Of a DNA stretch of 64,000 nucleotides, positions 35,114 through 43,997 are shown piece after piece (the stretch's first letter is position 1; each line of letters begins with the position of its first letter). A model generated the notes under the pieces. It searched no databases, was not told the DNA's origin, and was given only the letters and a program-made list of their open reading frames with translations. The position numbers were made by a program, and so were the translations under genes. Location: NCBI GenBank assembly GCA_910586315.1, contig CAJUIP010000020.1:1-64000 (forward strand), in the 5' to 3' direction. Source of the DNA: an uncultured Lachnospiraceae bacterium (GTDB lineage Bacteria > Bacillota > Clostridia > Lachnospirales > Lachnospiraceae).

Positions 35114-36006
35114 AAAGCATGATTTTTTTAATAAATCCCAGATCAGGACGAGAGCAGATAAAAAATCAGCTCATGGGGATTTTAGACTGTTTTTGTAAAT
35201 GCGGATATTTTCCATCGGTGTATGTGACCCAGAATGCAGAGGATGCCAGACAGATTGCAGAGGAATACGGAGAAAACACGGAACTCTTCGTGTGCAGCGG
35301 TGGAGACGGGACCTTAAACAATGTGGTTTCCGGGCTGATGAAGTTAAAACAACGCCCGGTTCTCGGATATCTTCCCTCCGGCTCTACAAACGACTATGCC
35401 AGAAGCCTTAAGCTTCCCAATGATCTTGAGAAAGCGGCTAAAATCGCCTGCGGCGATATCCAAAGCAGAGTGGACATCGGAAAATTCGGCGAGGATCAGT
35501 ATTTTGTATATATTGCAGCCTTCGGCGCTTTTACAGAAGTGTCCTATATGACGCCTCAGGACAAGAAAAACATTCTGGGCCATCAGGCTTACATTCTGGA
35601 ATCGGTGAAGCACTTAGCTTCCTTAAAGGCAAAAAACATGAAGGTGGAATGGGAAGAAGGAGAGATTGAGGGAGAGTTTATCTTCGGCATGGTGACAAAT
35701 ACCACCAGCGTGGGCGGATTTAAGGGGTTAATCCCCAGAGACGTGTATTTTGATGACGGGCTTTTTGAAGCTCTGTTTATCCGGACACCGAAAACGCCGG
35801 CGGATTTGTCAAATATTGTTTCCTATATGTTTTTAAAGGAAGAGGAAAATGAATATGTGTTCCGCTTCCGCACATCCAGGCTCACAGTGACTTCCGATGA
35901 GGAAATTCCGTGGGTGCTGGACGGGGAGTACGGAGGACTCAAAAAACAGGTAACGGTGGAAAATATCCATGGGGCTGTCTGCCTAAACTGCGGTATGAAA
36001 CTGTAA
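35110..36006 (+). CDS. diacylglycerol/lipid kinase family protein (YegS/BmrU type)
   Basis: 298 aa with the DAGK catalytic fold: FLINPRSGR, CSGGDGTLNNVVSGL (the GGDGT nucleotide motif), LGYLPSGSTNDYARSL and a C-terminal beta domain with VLDGEYG. It phosphorylates diacylglycerol or a related lipid. The ATG overlaps the mutY stop. Probable last gene of the birA-mutY operon. The exact lipid is not readable. Confidence 0.9.
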   Translation: MKSMIFLINPRSGREQIKNQLMGILDCFCKCGYFPSVYVTQNAEDARQIAEEYGENTELFVCSGGDGTLNNVVSGLMKLKQRPVLGYLPSGSTNDYARSLKLPNDLEKAAKIACGDIQSRVDIGKFGEDQYFVYIAAFGAFTEVSYMTPQDKKNILGHQAYILESVKHLASLKAKNMKVEWEEGEIEGEFIFGMVTNTTSVGGFKGLIPRDVYFDDGLFEALFIRTPKTPADLSNIVSYMFLKEEENEYVFRFRTSRLTVTSDEEIPWVLDGEYGGLKKQVTVENIHGAVCLNCGMKL

Positions 36007-36058
36007 CGAAACTGTTACCCTGAAACCGCCGGAGGGTTGAAAAAAGCGAATAAAATTG

Positions 36059-36087
36059 TTGAAAAATGTAGTGGGATAGTATATAAT
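36059..36087 (+). promoter_or_regulatory. sigma-A promoter of rpoD
   Basis: TTGAAA at 36059-36064, a 17-base spacer and TATAAT at 36082-36087, about 65 bases before the GTG start. Confidence 0.8.
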
Positions 36088-36151
36088 GAATCATCGTGGA
36101 GCGGTTTAAGCAGCGTTCACATGACAGCTTTCACTTGAAAGGGCGTTATCC

Positions 36152-37279
36152 GTGGAAAAAGAAGTATTTTTAGAGAAGCTTAAAAAACTTGTCGAACTGG
36201 GAAAGTCAAAGCAGAATGCGTTGGATGTGACAGAAATTAATGACTTTTTCGTCGGAGACAATCTGGGCCCGGAGCAGATGGATGAAATTTACAGTTATCT
36301 GGAACACAATAATATTGATGTGATTCCGATAATCGATGACACATTGCTTGTGGACGATGATCCTCTGCTGATGGATGATGTGGACGACGATTTCGCGGGC
36401 GGCAAGATGGAAGATGACATTGATTTGGATGCCATTGACCTTCTGGAAGGAATCGGGACAGAGGATCCGGTGCGTATGTACTTGAAAGAAATCGGTACGG
36501 TACCGCTTTTATCTGCCGAGGAGGAGCTGCGGCTTGCGAAAAGAAAGGCGGAGGGGGACGAGTATGCCAAAGAACGTCTTATTGAAGCCAATCTCAGACT
36601 GGTCGTCAGTATCGCAAAGCGCTATACGGGACGCGGAATGAGCTTTCTGGATCTGGTTCAGGAGGGAAATCTGGGTCTCATTAAAGGCGTTGAAAAATTT
36701 GATTATACAAAAGGTTATAAGCTGAGTACATATGCTACCTGGTGGATCAGACAGTCTGTGACGAGAGCATTGGCAGATCAGGCAAGAACCATTCGTGTAC
36801 CGGTGCATATGGTGGAAACAATCAATAAAATGTCCAAAATGCAGAGAAAGCTCACTTTGGAACTGGGGTATGAGCCGTCTGTGACAGAGCTTGCCGATGC
36901 TCTGGAAATGTCTGAGGACAAAGTGATGGAGATTATGCAGATCGCAAGAGAGCCTGCGTCTCTGGAAACTCCCATTGGTGAAGAGGACGACTCCAATCTG
37001 GGCGACTTTGTCGCGGACAGCAATGCAGTAACTCCAGAGGGAAATGTGGAATCGGTAATGCTTCGGGAGCATATTGATGCGCTTTTGGGTGATTTAAAGG
37101 AAAGAGAGCGGCAGGTGATCGTTTTACGGTTTGGTCTGGAGGATGGTCATCCAAGAACGTTGGAAGAGGTTGGCAAGGAGTTCAACGTTACAAGGGAGCG
37201 GATCCGTCAGATTGAAGCAAAGGCCCTTAGAAAGCTCAGAAATCCTGTCCGCAGTAAGCGGATTCGTGATTTCCTGTAA
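36152..37279 (+). CDS. rpoD: RNA polymerase primary sigma factor
   Basis: 375 aa sigma-70 (SigA). Region 1.1-like N-terminus with an acidic stretch (about 65-105), region 1.2 (DPVRMYLKEIG), region 2 (RLVVSIAKRYTGRGMSFLDLVQEGNLGL, KGYKLSTYATWWIRQ), region 3 and region 4 (VLRFGLEDG, TLEEVGKEFNVTRERIRQIEAKALRKLR). GTG start after GAAAGGG. It has its own promoter and a strong terminator. The usual dnaG neighbour is absent. Confidence 0.97.
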   Translation: MEKEVFLEKLKKLVELGKSKQNALDVTEINDFFVGDNLGPEQMDEIYSYLEHNNIDVIPIIDDTLLVDDDPLLMDDVDDDFAGGKMEDDIDLDAIDLLEGIGTEDPVRMYLKEIGTVPLLSAEEELRLAKRKAEGDEYAKERLIEANLRLVVSIAKRYTGRGMSFLDLVQEGNLGLIKGVEKFDYTKGYKLSTYATWWIRQSVTRALADQARTIRVPVHMVETINKMSKMQRKLTLELGYEPSVTELADALEMSEDKVMEIMQIAREPASLETPIGEEDDSNLGDFVADSNAVTPEGNVESVMLREHIDALLGDLKERERQVIVLRFGLEDGHPRTLEEVGKEFNVTRERIRQIEAKALRKLRNPVRSKRIRDFL

Positions 37280-37293
37280 ATGGAAATAGGAGA

Positions 37294-37325
37294 GGACAGC
37301 GGGATAAAATCCGGCTGTCTTTTTT
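37294..37325 (+). terminator. rho-independent terminator of rpoD
   Basis: GACAGC..GGA pairs with TCC..GCTGTC across a short AT loop, then TTTTTT. Confidence 0.9.
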
Positions 37326-37395
37326 CTGGACCTGCCGGGTCCGCCAAATGGAAGCCGGATTTACGCCCTTTTACATAAGTGCGGAGGAAAATTCG

Positions 37396-38058
37396 TTGAA
37401 TAAGAGAAATTACCAGAAAGAACTGGATAAAATCATTGATCGGCTGGAGCGGGAGAAGCGTGTTCCAACGCTTTTTCTCCATAGCTGCTGCGCGCCGTGC
37501 AGCAGTTACGTGCTGGAATATCTGTCCCGGTATTTTGCCATTACAGTTTTTTATTACAATCCCAATATCAGCCCGTCTTTTGAGTATGAGACCAGAGTCA
37601 AGGAGCAGGAGCGGCTGACAGAAGAAATGAATGAAGAATTTAAGGGAGACGAAAAAAGGCATGGAATCCGCTTTTTAAAAGGAGAATACCATCCCGAGGT
37701 ATTTTATGAGGCGGTGAAGGGGCTGGAACAGGAACCGGAGGGCGGAAAACGCTGTACAGAATGTTTCCGGCTGCGGCTTTACGAGGCGGCGCGGCTTGCA
37801 AAGGAGGGCGGATATGATTTTTTTACCACTACCCTCACCATCAGTCCATTAAAGGACGCGGACCGTCTGAATGCCATCGGCGAGGCGGCAGCAGAGGAGT
37901 ATGAAGTTTCCTGGCTGAACTCTGATTTTAAAAAGAGGGACGGGTATAAGCGCTCCACAGAGTTGTCGGCAGAGCATAAGCTTTACCGTCAGAATTACTG
38001 CGGCTGTGTCTTTTCCAAGCAAAACAGCCGCCTTGACATTGGAAGAAATCTATTATAG
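37396..38058 (+). CDS. queH: epoxyqueuosine reductase QueH
   Basis: 220 aa (DUF208 family). It reduces epoxyqueuosine to queuosine in tRNA and replaces QueG in many anaerobes. Cysteine motifs for iron-sulfur binding are HSCCAPCSSYVLE, GKRCTECFRLRL and YRQNYCGC. I choose TTG 37396 because GCGGAGGA lies just before it; an ATG at 37348 would add 16 residues but has no RBS. The gene follows the rpoD terminator. Confidence 0.9.
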   Translation: MNKRNYQKELDKIIDRLEREKRVPTLFLHSCCAPCSSYVLEYLSRYFAITVFYYNPNISPSFEYETRVKEQERLTEEMNEEFKGDEKRHGIRFLKGEYHPEVFYEAVKGLEQEPEGGKRCTECFRLRLYEAARLAKEGGYDFFTTTLTISPLKDADRLNAIGEAAAEEYEVSWLNSDFKKRDGYKRSTELSAEHKLYRQNYCGCVFSKQNSRLDIGRNLL

Positions 38059-38087
38059 AATGCTAAAAGGGAAGGGAGTGTGGTCTA

Positions 38088-38351
38088 ATGAAGTCAAGAA
38101 AGCTACAAGTGGTAAATCCGTCCGGCCTGCATCTTCGTCCGGCGGGATTGTTATGCCAGACATCCATGAAGTTTAAGTCAAAAATTTCCATTTTATTTCA
38201 GGATAATGAAATCAATGCCAAAAGTGTACTCAATGTCATGGCTTCCGGTATTAAATGCGGGTCTGAAATTGAAGTGCAGTGTACAGGCGATGATGAGGAA
38301 GAGGCTCTGGAGGCAGTGTGCAATCTGATCTCCACAGGGCTTAAAGAGTAG
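38088..38351 (+). CDS. HPr family phosphocarrier protein
   Basis: 87 aa HPr-like protein. The phosphorylated histidine is in NPSGLHLRPAG (His15) and the regulatory serine in NAKSVLNVMA (Ser46), so both phosphorylation sites of Gram-positive HPr are present. HPr passes phosphate from enzyme I to PTS sugar permeases, and Ser-P-HPr acts with CcpA. No ptsI gene is adjacent, so it may be a second, Crh-like or dedicated copy. GGGAGTG precedes the ATG. It lies 13 bases before the Mrp gene. Confidence 0.9.
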   Translation: MKSRKLQVVNPSGLHLRPAGLLCQTSMKFKSKISILFQDNEINAKSVLNVMASGIKCGSEIEVQCTGDDEEEALEAVCNLISTGLKE

Positions 38352-38364
38352 GAGGGAATGAATT

Positions 38365-39207
38365 ATGAGTGAACCGGAAAATTGTACTCATGACTGCGGC
38401 AGCTGTTCTGCAAACTGTGACAGCAGAAAGATGGATAAATCCAGTTTCCTGGAGAAATTAAGCGAAGGCAGCTCCGTGAAAAAAGTAATTGGAGTTGTCA
38501 GCGGAAAGGGCGGCGTCGGTAAATCTCTGGTGACTTCGCTGCTGGCCTGCCGGATGCGGGCAAAAAATTACCGGGTGGGAATCCTGGATGCGGATATTAC
38601 AGGGCCATCCATTCCCAGGGCGTTCGGAATCCATGGAATGGCAGGGGTAAACCCTGAGGGAACGCTTTTAATGCCGGCAGTCACTGCCACGGGGATTGAA
38701 ATCATCTCTTCCAATATGGTACTGGAGCATGAAACAGATCCGGTAATCTGGAGAGGTCCGGTGATTGCAGGCGCTGTGAAGCAGTTTTGGGGTGAGACTC
38801 TTTGGGAGAATATTGATTATATGTTTGTGGACATGCCCCCGGGAACCGGAGATGTACCCCTTACGGTGTTCCAGTCCCTTCCTGTAGACGGAATCATTAT
38901 TGTAACCTCTCCCCAGGAGCTTGTTTCCATGATTGTCGGAAAGGCTGTCAATATGGCAAAGAAGATGGATATTCCGATTCTTGGTCTGGTGGAAAATATG
39001 AGCTATCTGGAATGCCCGGACTGTGGAAAGAAAATTTCCCTGTTTGGTGAAAGCAAAGTAAAAGAAGTGGCTAAGGAGTACGACATTCCTGTGCTGGCCA
39101 GGATTCCCATTCGTCCGGAAATCGCAAAGGCTGTGGACGAGGGCGTTGTGGAATATGTGGAATCTGGTTTCCTGGATAAGGCTGCCGCCGTCGTGGAAGA
39201 TATCTGA
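38365..39207 (+). CDS. Mrp/NBP35 family iron-sulfur carrier ATPase
   Basis: 280 aa P-loop protein. The deviant Walker A is SGKGGVGKSLVTSLLA; others are LDADITGPSIPRAFG, DMPPGTGDVPLT and a late Cys-x-x-Cys in YLECPDCGKKI. An extra N-terminal cysteine cluster (CTHDCGSCSANC) is like those of archaeal and eukaryotic Nbp35 forms. It assembles or delivers Fe-S clusters. Followed by a terminator hairpin. Confidence 0.92.
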   Translation: MSEPENCTHDCGSCSANCDSRKMDKSSFLEKLSEGSSVKKVIGVVSGKGGVGKSLVTSLLACRMRAKNYRVGILDADITGPSIPRAFGIHGMAGVNPEGTLLMPAVTATGIEIISSNMVLEHETDPVIWRGPVIAGAVKQFWGETLWENIDYMFVDMPPGTGDVPLTVFQSLPVDGIIIVTSPQELVSMIVGKAVNMAKKMDIPILGLVENMSYLECPDCGKKISLFGESKVKEVAKEYDIPVLARIPIRPEIAKAVDEGVVEYVESGFLDKAAAVVEDI

Positions 39208-39216
39208 ATATGCGCG

Positions 39217-39263
39217 AAATGCCCGTAGCCGCCGGAAAAATTTTGGTGTCTGCGGGCATTTAT
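39217..39263 (+). terminator. rho-independent terminator of the Mrp gene
   Basis: AAATGCCCGTAG (39217-39228) pairs with CTGCGGGCATTT (39250-39261). Confidence 0.75.
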
Positions 39264-39315
39264 TTACGCGGGCAACGAGCCGAAGTCCGTGCGTGCACGA
39301 GACCCTGGCGAATAG
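39261..39315 (+). repeat. post-terminator hairpin repeat, copy 2
   Basis: Begins TATTTACGCGGGCAACGAGC, then CGAAGTCCGTGCGTGCACGA and GACCCTGGCGAATAG. It aligns without gaps to 13965-14019 and, like that copy, starts at the T-rich end of a terminator. Confidence 0.65.
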
Positions 39316-39450
39316 TTTCATGTGTGAAGGCGCACGAAAGATGCCGCTGCCGCAGCCGGGCTGTCGAAAATCCGTTTTGTCGATGAAAGAATATGCACGA
39401 TAGAGCAGGACCAGGAAGAGAGGCCTGCAAAAAAGGGAGGGGATGCTTTC

Positions 39451-40638
39451 ATGATGGTCAGGTTTGATACGATGCTTACAGCAGCCGAAAAGCTCCATGT
39501 GGGTATTCTGAAACGATTGACCTGCTTTCTGACGCTTACCCTGTGGGGAATGCCGGTTTTAAACGTGATTGGGCTTTATCAGGTGATCCGGTATGGAATC
39601 CGTCCGGCAGGAATTGCGGTCTGGATTGGATGCTTTCTGGTTTACTTATTGTTTCTTCTGCTCCTTGGCTGCCTGTGCATCCTGTGCCGGAGACTGCGGA
39701 TTGTGAAACGTTTTCTGGTGTGGATGTTTCTGTGGGTCCCGATACTGAATTACGGGCTCGCCATTTATGTGAGAGGACTGGCCAGGCAGGAGATAGACCA
39801 TACTCTTTACAAAATCAGTCTGGACAATGTGCGCGTGGAGCAGAAAATATGCAGTACCAGGTATCCGCTTCTTTTGGTTCATGGCGTGGGATTCCGGGAT
39901 TTTCATTATTTTAATTACTGGGGACGGATCCCCAGGGTCTTGAAAAGAAACGGAGCAAGAGTCTATTACGGCCACCAGGAGGCCTGGGGGACCGTTGAGG
40001 AAAACGGACAGATCTTAAGGGATAAAATCTTTGAAGTCCTGAAGGAAACAGGCGCAAAGCGCGTGAACCTTATCGCCCATTCCAAGGGAGGTCTGGACTC
40101 CAGATATCTCATAAGCGGACTTCACATGGCCCCGTATGTGGCCTCACTGACCACCATCAATACCCCTCACAGGGGTTCTATGCTGGTGGATGCCTTAATG
40201 AAGCTGCCGGATGGAATTTACCGGAAAATATGCCGTTTGATTGACGCGTATTTCAAAAGGCTGGGAGACAAAAGCCCCAATGCCTATGTGGCAAGCAGAC
40301 AGCTTTCCTGCGCTTATGCCAGAGACTTTAATGAGAGATATCCGGATATGCCGGGAGTCTGGTACCAAAGCTATGCCAGTCTTATGAAGCGTGGATGCAG
40401 CAGCAAGCTCCTCTGTATTCCCTACTGGATATTAAAGGCTTTGGATGCGGAAAATGACGGCTTGGTCACAGAGGAGTCGGCCCGATGGACCAACTTTAAA
40501 GGAACCATAAGAAACACATACCTCCGCGGAATTTCCCACGGCGACATGATTGATTTGACAAGAGAGGACTACAGAGGGTTTGATGTACTGGAGTTTTACA
40601 TAGATGTGGTGAAGGACTTAAAGGAGAGGGGATTTTAA
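39451..40638 (+). CDS. membrane-anchored alpha/beta hydrolase, lipase-like
   Basis: 395 aa. Two to three N-terminal membrane segments (about 15-115) precede a triacylglycerol-lipase-type domain. Motifs are LLLVHGVGFRD (oxyanion loop), nucleophile elbow LIAHSKGGLDSRYL, INTPHRGS, a probable catalytic Asp in DAENDGLVTEES and His in ISHGDMIDL. It probably cleaves lipid esters at the membrane. GGGAGG precedes the start; two adjacent ATG codons (39451, 39454) are possible. Confidence 0.85.
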   Translation: MMVRFDTMLTAAEKLHVGILKRLTCFLTLTLWGMPVLNVIGLYQVIRYGIRPAGIAVWIGCFLVYLLFLLLLGCLCILCRRLRIVKRFLVWMFLWVPILNYGLAIYVRGLARQEIDHTLYKISLDNVRVEQKICSTRYPLLLVHGVGFRDFHYFNYWGRIPRVLKRNGARVYYGHQEAWGTVEENGQILRDKIFEVLKETGAKRVNLIAHSKGGLDSRYLISGLHMAPYVASLTTINTPHRGSMLVDALMKLPDGIYRKICRLIDAYFKRLGDKSPNAYVASRQLSCAYARDFNERYPDMPGVWYQSYASLMKRGCSSKLLCIPYWILKALDAENDGLVTEESARWTNFKGTIRNTYLRGISHGDMIDLTREDYRGFDVLEFYIDVVKDLKERGF

Positions 40639-40661
40639 TTTGCAGGGAGAAACAGGCCGGA

Positions 40662-42578
40662 TTATTCAGCCAGTTCCTCCCATTTTTTATAGAGCGATTC
40701 CAGCTTCCCGGCAATCGCCTCTTTTTCCTGATTCAGTTCCATAAGTTTTGCCACATCGGTAAAAATCTCTTCCTCACAGAGAAGGGCGTCAATTTCACCG
40801 TCTCTTGTTTCCAATGCGTGGATTTCCTCCTCCACCTTCTTTAAGTCATTCTGGCGTTTCCGGATGCGGGCCTGTTCTTCTTTCTGAGCTTTCCAGTCCA
40901 GCTTTTCCTCTGAGGGCCTTGACTCGGAGAAAGTGTCCGGGACGATCCGGGAATAAACATGGGCGGCCATCATGTCGTCGTGCTTTTCCAGATAATAGTC
41001 ATAGTTGCCGATGTAATTTAAAAGCTGATTGTTGGTCAAATCCAGGATTCTTGTGGCGGTCCGGTTGATGAAATACCGGTCATGGGACACATAGAGGATC
41101 GTGCCGCCATAGTGGCTTAAAGCATTTTCCAGAATTTCCTTGGAGGTAATGTCCAGGTGGTTGGTGGGCTCGTCCAGAATCAGGAAATTAGCTTCAGACA
41201 GCATGAGCTTCGCCAGAGAAACGCGTCCCCGCTCGCCGCCGCTTAAGTCGCCGATTCGTTTAAATACATCGTCGCCGGTGAAAAGGAAGGCGGCCAGGGT
41301 GTTCCGGATTTGTGTGTTTGTCATTCCCGGATAGGCGTCGGAGATTTCCTCAAAAAGAGTTTTTTCCGTATGAAGCACCTGATGGTCCTGGTCGTAATAT
41401 CCGATGTGCACCCGGGAACCCAGAATAATTTCTCCGGTATCCGGCTCTGTCAGACCGTTGATGATTTTAAGTATTGTGGTTTTTCCGGTGCCGTTGTCAC
41501 CGATGATGGCCACCCGTTCCCCCCGCTTTACATCAAAGTCCACATGGGAAAACAGATGGAGAGAGCCAAAGGATTTTCCCAAATCACGGACGGTCAGAAC
41601 GTCGGTTCCGCTTAAAATATTGGGTTCCAGCCGGATGTCCATGGCATCGTCCACTTCCATGGGCTTTTCCAGAATTTCAATTTTATTTAGCATTTTTTCC
41701 CGGCTCTCCGCCCTCTTTATGGATTTTTCCCGGTTAAAGGAGCGCAGCTTTTCAATGACTGCTTCCTGATGCTTGATTTCCTGCTGCTGGTTTAAATAGG
41801 CTTTCATCTGGATCGCCCGCATCTGGGCCCGTTTTTCGCTGTATGCTGTGTAATTTCCAAGGTAGACTGCGGCCTTTCCGTTGTCTAACTCCACTACTTT
41901 GGTGACAATTTTATCCAGGAAATACCGGTCATGGGCCACGATGATGACAGCCCCTTTATAATTTAGTAAATACGTTTCCAGCCAGGCGATGGAGGACATG
42001 TCCAGATGGTTGGTGGGCTCGTCCAGAAGAATGATATCGGGGCTTGTAAGGAGCAGCTTTCCCAGGGAAACGCGTGTTTTCTGTCCGCCGGACAAGGTGG
42101 AAATCTGCTTTGCAAACTCCTCTTCCGTAAAGCCCAGGCCTTTTAAAACACCGACGATTTCACTTTTCCAGGCATAGCCGTTTAAAAGCTCGAACTGGTG
42201 GCTCAGCCGGCTGTATGACGACATCATCTCTTCCAGCTCACCGCCTTCGGCCAGTTTCATGGAACCCTCCAGTTCTCTTAATTTTTCTTCCATTTCAATT
42301 ACAGGTCGTTTGACCTCCGTCATTTCCTCATAGATGGTGCGGTGGCTTAAAAGGTCCTGATTCTGGGCCAGGTAGCCGAAGGTCTTTCCTTTGGAGATTA
42401 CAACCTCACCGGAGTCCGCGGCAAGCTCGCCCACAATAATTTTAAGGAGCGTGGATTTTCCGGCTCCGTTGATACCTACAATGGCAGCTTTTTCGTGTTC
42501 TTCTATATGGAAGGAAGCGTTTTTGATGATATCGTCGCTTCCAAAGGATTTGCAGATATTACTGCAGGATAGTATCAT
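40662..42578 (-). CDS. ABC-F family ATP-binding protein (YdiF/Uup-like)
   Basis: 638 aa with two ABC domains and a C-terminal coiled coil (about 555-635, Lys/Glu rich). Domain 1 has GINGAGKST, LSGGQKTRVSLGKLLL and LLDEPTNHLD; domain 2 has GDNGTGKTT, LSGGERGRVSLAKLML and LDEPTNHLD. The interdomain linker is helical and basic (about 235-300). The family acts at the ribosomal E site. AGGAGG precedes the ATG. Its promoter region has taken a MITE insertion (42661-42811) that lies in the 5' leader. Confidence 0.93.
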   Translation of the reverse strand: MILSCSNICKSFGSDDIIKNASFHIEEHEKAAIVGINGAGKSTLLKIIVGELAADSGEVVISKGKTFGYLAQNQDLLSHRTIYEEMTEVKRPVIEMEEKLRELEGSMKLAEGGELEEMMSSYSRLSHQFELLNGYAWKSEIVGVLKGLGFTEEEFAKQISTLSGGQKTRVSLGKLLLTSPDIILLDEPTNHLDMSSIAWLETYLLNYKGAVIIVAHDRYFLDKIVTKVVELDNGKAAVYLGNYTAYSEKRAQMRAIQMKAYLNQQQEIKHQEAVIEKLRSFNREKSIKRAESREKMLNKIEILEKPMEVDDAMDIRLEPNILSGTDVLTVRDLGKSFGSLHLFSHVDFDVKRGERVAIIGDNGTGKTTILKIINGLTEPDTGEIILGSRVHIGYYDQDHQVLHTEKTLFEEISDAYPGMTNTQIRNTLAAFLFTGDDVFKRIGDLSGGERGRVSLAKLMLSEANFLILDEPTNHLDITSKEILENALSHYGGTILYVSHDRYFINRTATRILDLTNNQLLNYIGNYDYYLEKHDDMMAAHVYSRIVPDTFSESRPSEEKLDWKAQKEEQARIRKRQNDLKKVEEEIHALETRDGEIDALLCEEEIFTDVAKLMELNQEKEAIAGKLESLYKKWEELAE

Positions 42579-42651
42579 ATTGCCTCCTGTTCCGGCCGGA
42601 AGGCCAGTTTTTTCGTGGTTCTCTAAAACTCAATACTCCAGTTCGTCCTGA

Positions 42652-42820
42652 CCAGTATATGTTACTGTTCACGAGGGGGCATCTTCTTGTCCGCCTCCAG
42701 CGGACAAGAAGCATCGGGCGTTCACCCGATGTGGAAAAACGGATAAAAGCAGTCTTACAAGCAAGCTTGACGCCTGCTTTTATTCGTTTTTCCCTGCCCT
42801 GTGAACTGTAACCAGTATAT
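42652..42820. mobile_element. full-length MITE copy B with exact 9-bp target duplication
   Basis: The 151-bp element at 42661-42811 is bounded by GTTACTGTTCAC and GTGAACTGTAA and flanked by CCAGTATAT at 42652-42660 and 42812-42820. Inside are three hairpins in order: I CTTCTTGTCCGC/GCGGACAAGAAG (42683-42711, perfect 12 bp); II CATCGGG/CCCGATG (42712-42731); III GGAAAAACGGATAAAAGCA/TGCTTTTATTCGTTTTTCC (42733-42793). No coding capacity. The duplicated target contains TATACT on the minus strand, the -10 of the ABC-F gene. Confidence 0.8.
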
Positions 42821-42843
42821 CACGGACCGTGAAAAAATGCCAC
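42814..42843 (-). promoter_or_regulatory. likely promoter of the ABC-F gene (minus strand)
   Basis: TATACT (plus-strand AGTATA at 42814-42819) with GTGGCA about 18 bases upstream. The MITE begins within a few bases after the -10, so its hairpins form most of the mRNA leader. Confidence 0.45.
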
Positions 42844-42862
42844 GAAAATGTTTGACAAGGAT

Positions 42863-42901
42863 TTGACAAATGACTTCGTTGTGGTATAATATTAACGTTA
42901 A
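42863..42901 (+). promoter_or_regulatory. promoter of rex with adjacent palindrome
   Basis: TTGACA at 42863-42868, a 16-base spacer and TATAAT at 42885-42890. It is followed at once by TTAACGTTAA (42892-42901), a palindrome that could bind a repressor. It resembles but does not match the known Rex box. Confidence 0.7.
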
Positions 42902-42931
42902 GGAAAAAACAGAGACTTCATGAGAAGGTGA

Positions 42932-43627
42932 ATGGATAACATGGCAGATGAAAGACAGATTTCAAAGGCGGTAATTTCCAGGCTGCCACGATATTACAGG
43001 TATCTGGGCGAGCTGATGGAAGAGGGAATTGAGCGGATTTCATCCAATGAGCTCAGTGCGAGAATGAAAGTTACCGCATCCCAGATTCGGCAGGACTTGA
43101 ACAATTTCGGCGGTTTCGGACAGCAGGGATATGGTTATAATGTAAAATATCTGTATACAGAGATTGCGCGGATTCTTGGAATAGACAGACAGCATAATCT
43201 TGTGATTATCGGCGCAGGAAATCTGGGACAGGCAATTGCGAACTATACAAATTTTGAAAAACGCGGGTTTATTATTAAAGGAATGTTTGATATCAACCCG
43301 AGGCTTATCGGACTTGTGGTCCGCGGCGTGGAAATTCGTGGAATCGATGATCTGGAACAATTTATCGTGGACAATGAGGTGCAGATAGCGGCGTTAACGA
43401 TTCCAAAGTCAAAAGCTCCGGAAATAGCGGATCGCCTTGTGAAAGCCGGTATTAAGGCCATATGGAATTTTGCCCACACAGATCTGGCGGTACCGGAGGA
43501 TGTGGTGGTGGAGAATGTTCATCTGTCGGAGAGCCTGATGCGCTTATCCTACCGTGTCTGCAGCCTTCAGGACGAGCGAGAGCGGAAAGCCAGGGAGATG
43601 GCAGAAAAAAGCGGGAAATGTAATTGA
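42932..43627 (+). CDS. rex: redox-sensing transcriptional repressor Rex
   Basis: 231 aa. N-terminal winged helix (ISKAVISRLPRYYRYLGEL, SSNELSARMKVTASQIRQDLN, FGGFGQQGYGYNV) and a C-terminal Rossmann domain (VIIGAGNLGQAIANY) that senses the NADH/NAD ratio. Rex represses fermentation and redox genes in Gram-positive anaerobes. First of the series rex-acpS-nnr-alr-ndoA. Start ATG 42932 after GAAGGTG; ATG 42941 is possible. Confidence 0.96.
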   Translation: MDNMADERQISKAVISRLPRYYRYLGELMEEGIERISSNELSARMKVTASQIRQDLNNFGGFGQQGYGYNVKYLYTEIARILGIDRQHNLVIIGAGNLGQAIANYTNFEKRGFIIKGMFDINPRLIGLVVRGVEIRGIDDLEQFIVDNEVQIAALTIPKSKAPEIADRLVKAGIKAIWNFAHTDLAVPEDVVVENVHLSESLMRLSYRVCSLQDERERKAREMAEKSGKCN

Positions 43628-43628
43628 C

Positions 43629-43997
43629 ATGTTGACAGGAGTAGGCTGTGATTTAATTGAAATAAAACGAATGGAAAAGGCCTGTGAAAAAGAGGCCTTT
43701 TTATCGCGTGTCTATACAGAAGAAGAGCGCCGGCAGGCGGGGGGGAGGCCCTCTGTTCTGGCCGGCTCTTTTGCGGTCAAGGAGGCTGTGGCAAAGGTTT
43801 TCGGGACCGGATTCCGGGAATTCATGCCTCAGGATATTGAAGTGCTTCGGGATTCCTTTGGGAAGCCATATGTGGTTCTCCATGGGAAAGCGAAAGAAGC
43901 GGCAGAGAAAAAAGGAATTCAAAGGATCGAGGTGTCCATTTCCGATACAAGGAAGTACGCCATGGCTTTTGCCGTGGGGGAGGGAGAAAAGGCATGA
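43629..43997 (+). CDS. acpS: holo-[acyl-carrier-protein] synthase
   Basis: 122 aa. It transfers 4'-phosphopantetheine from CoA to acyl carrier protein. Motifs are GVGCDLIEIKRME near the start, FAVKEAVAKVFGTG in the middle and VSISDTRKYAMAFAV at the end. It begins two bases after the rex stop, with a weak RBS, so it is probably coupled to rex. Its stop overlaps the next start (ATGA). Confidence 0.95.
   Translation: MLTGVGCDLIEIKRMEKACEKEAFLSRVYTEEERRQAGGRPSVLAGSFAVKEAVAKVFGTGFREFMPQDIEVLRDSFGKPYVVLHGKAKEAAEKKGIQRIEVSISDTRKYAMAFAVGEGEKA

Noticed and set aside
42661..42811. MITE copy B as a conserved riboswitch
   Set aside because: Exact 9-bp flanking repeats and opposite orientation of copies B and C relative to their genes point to a mobile element.
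42892..42901. TTAACGTTAA as a true Rex operator
   Set aside because: It matches only part of the known Rex site and lacks the spacing; kept as an undefined palindrome.
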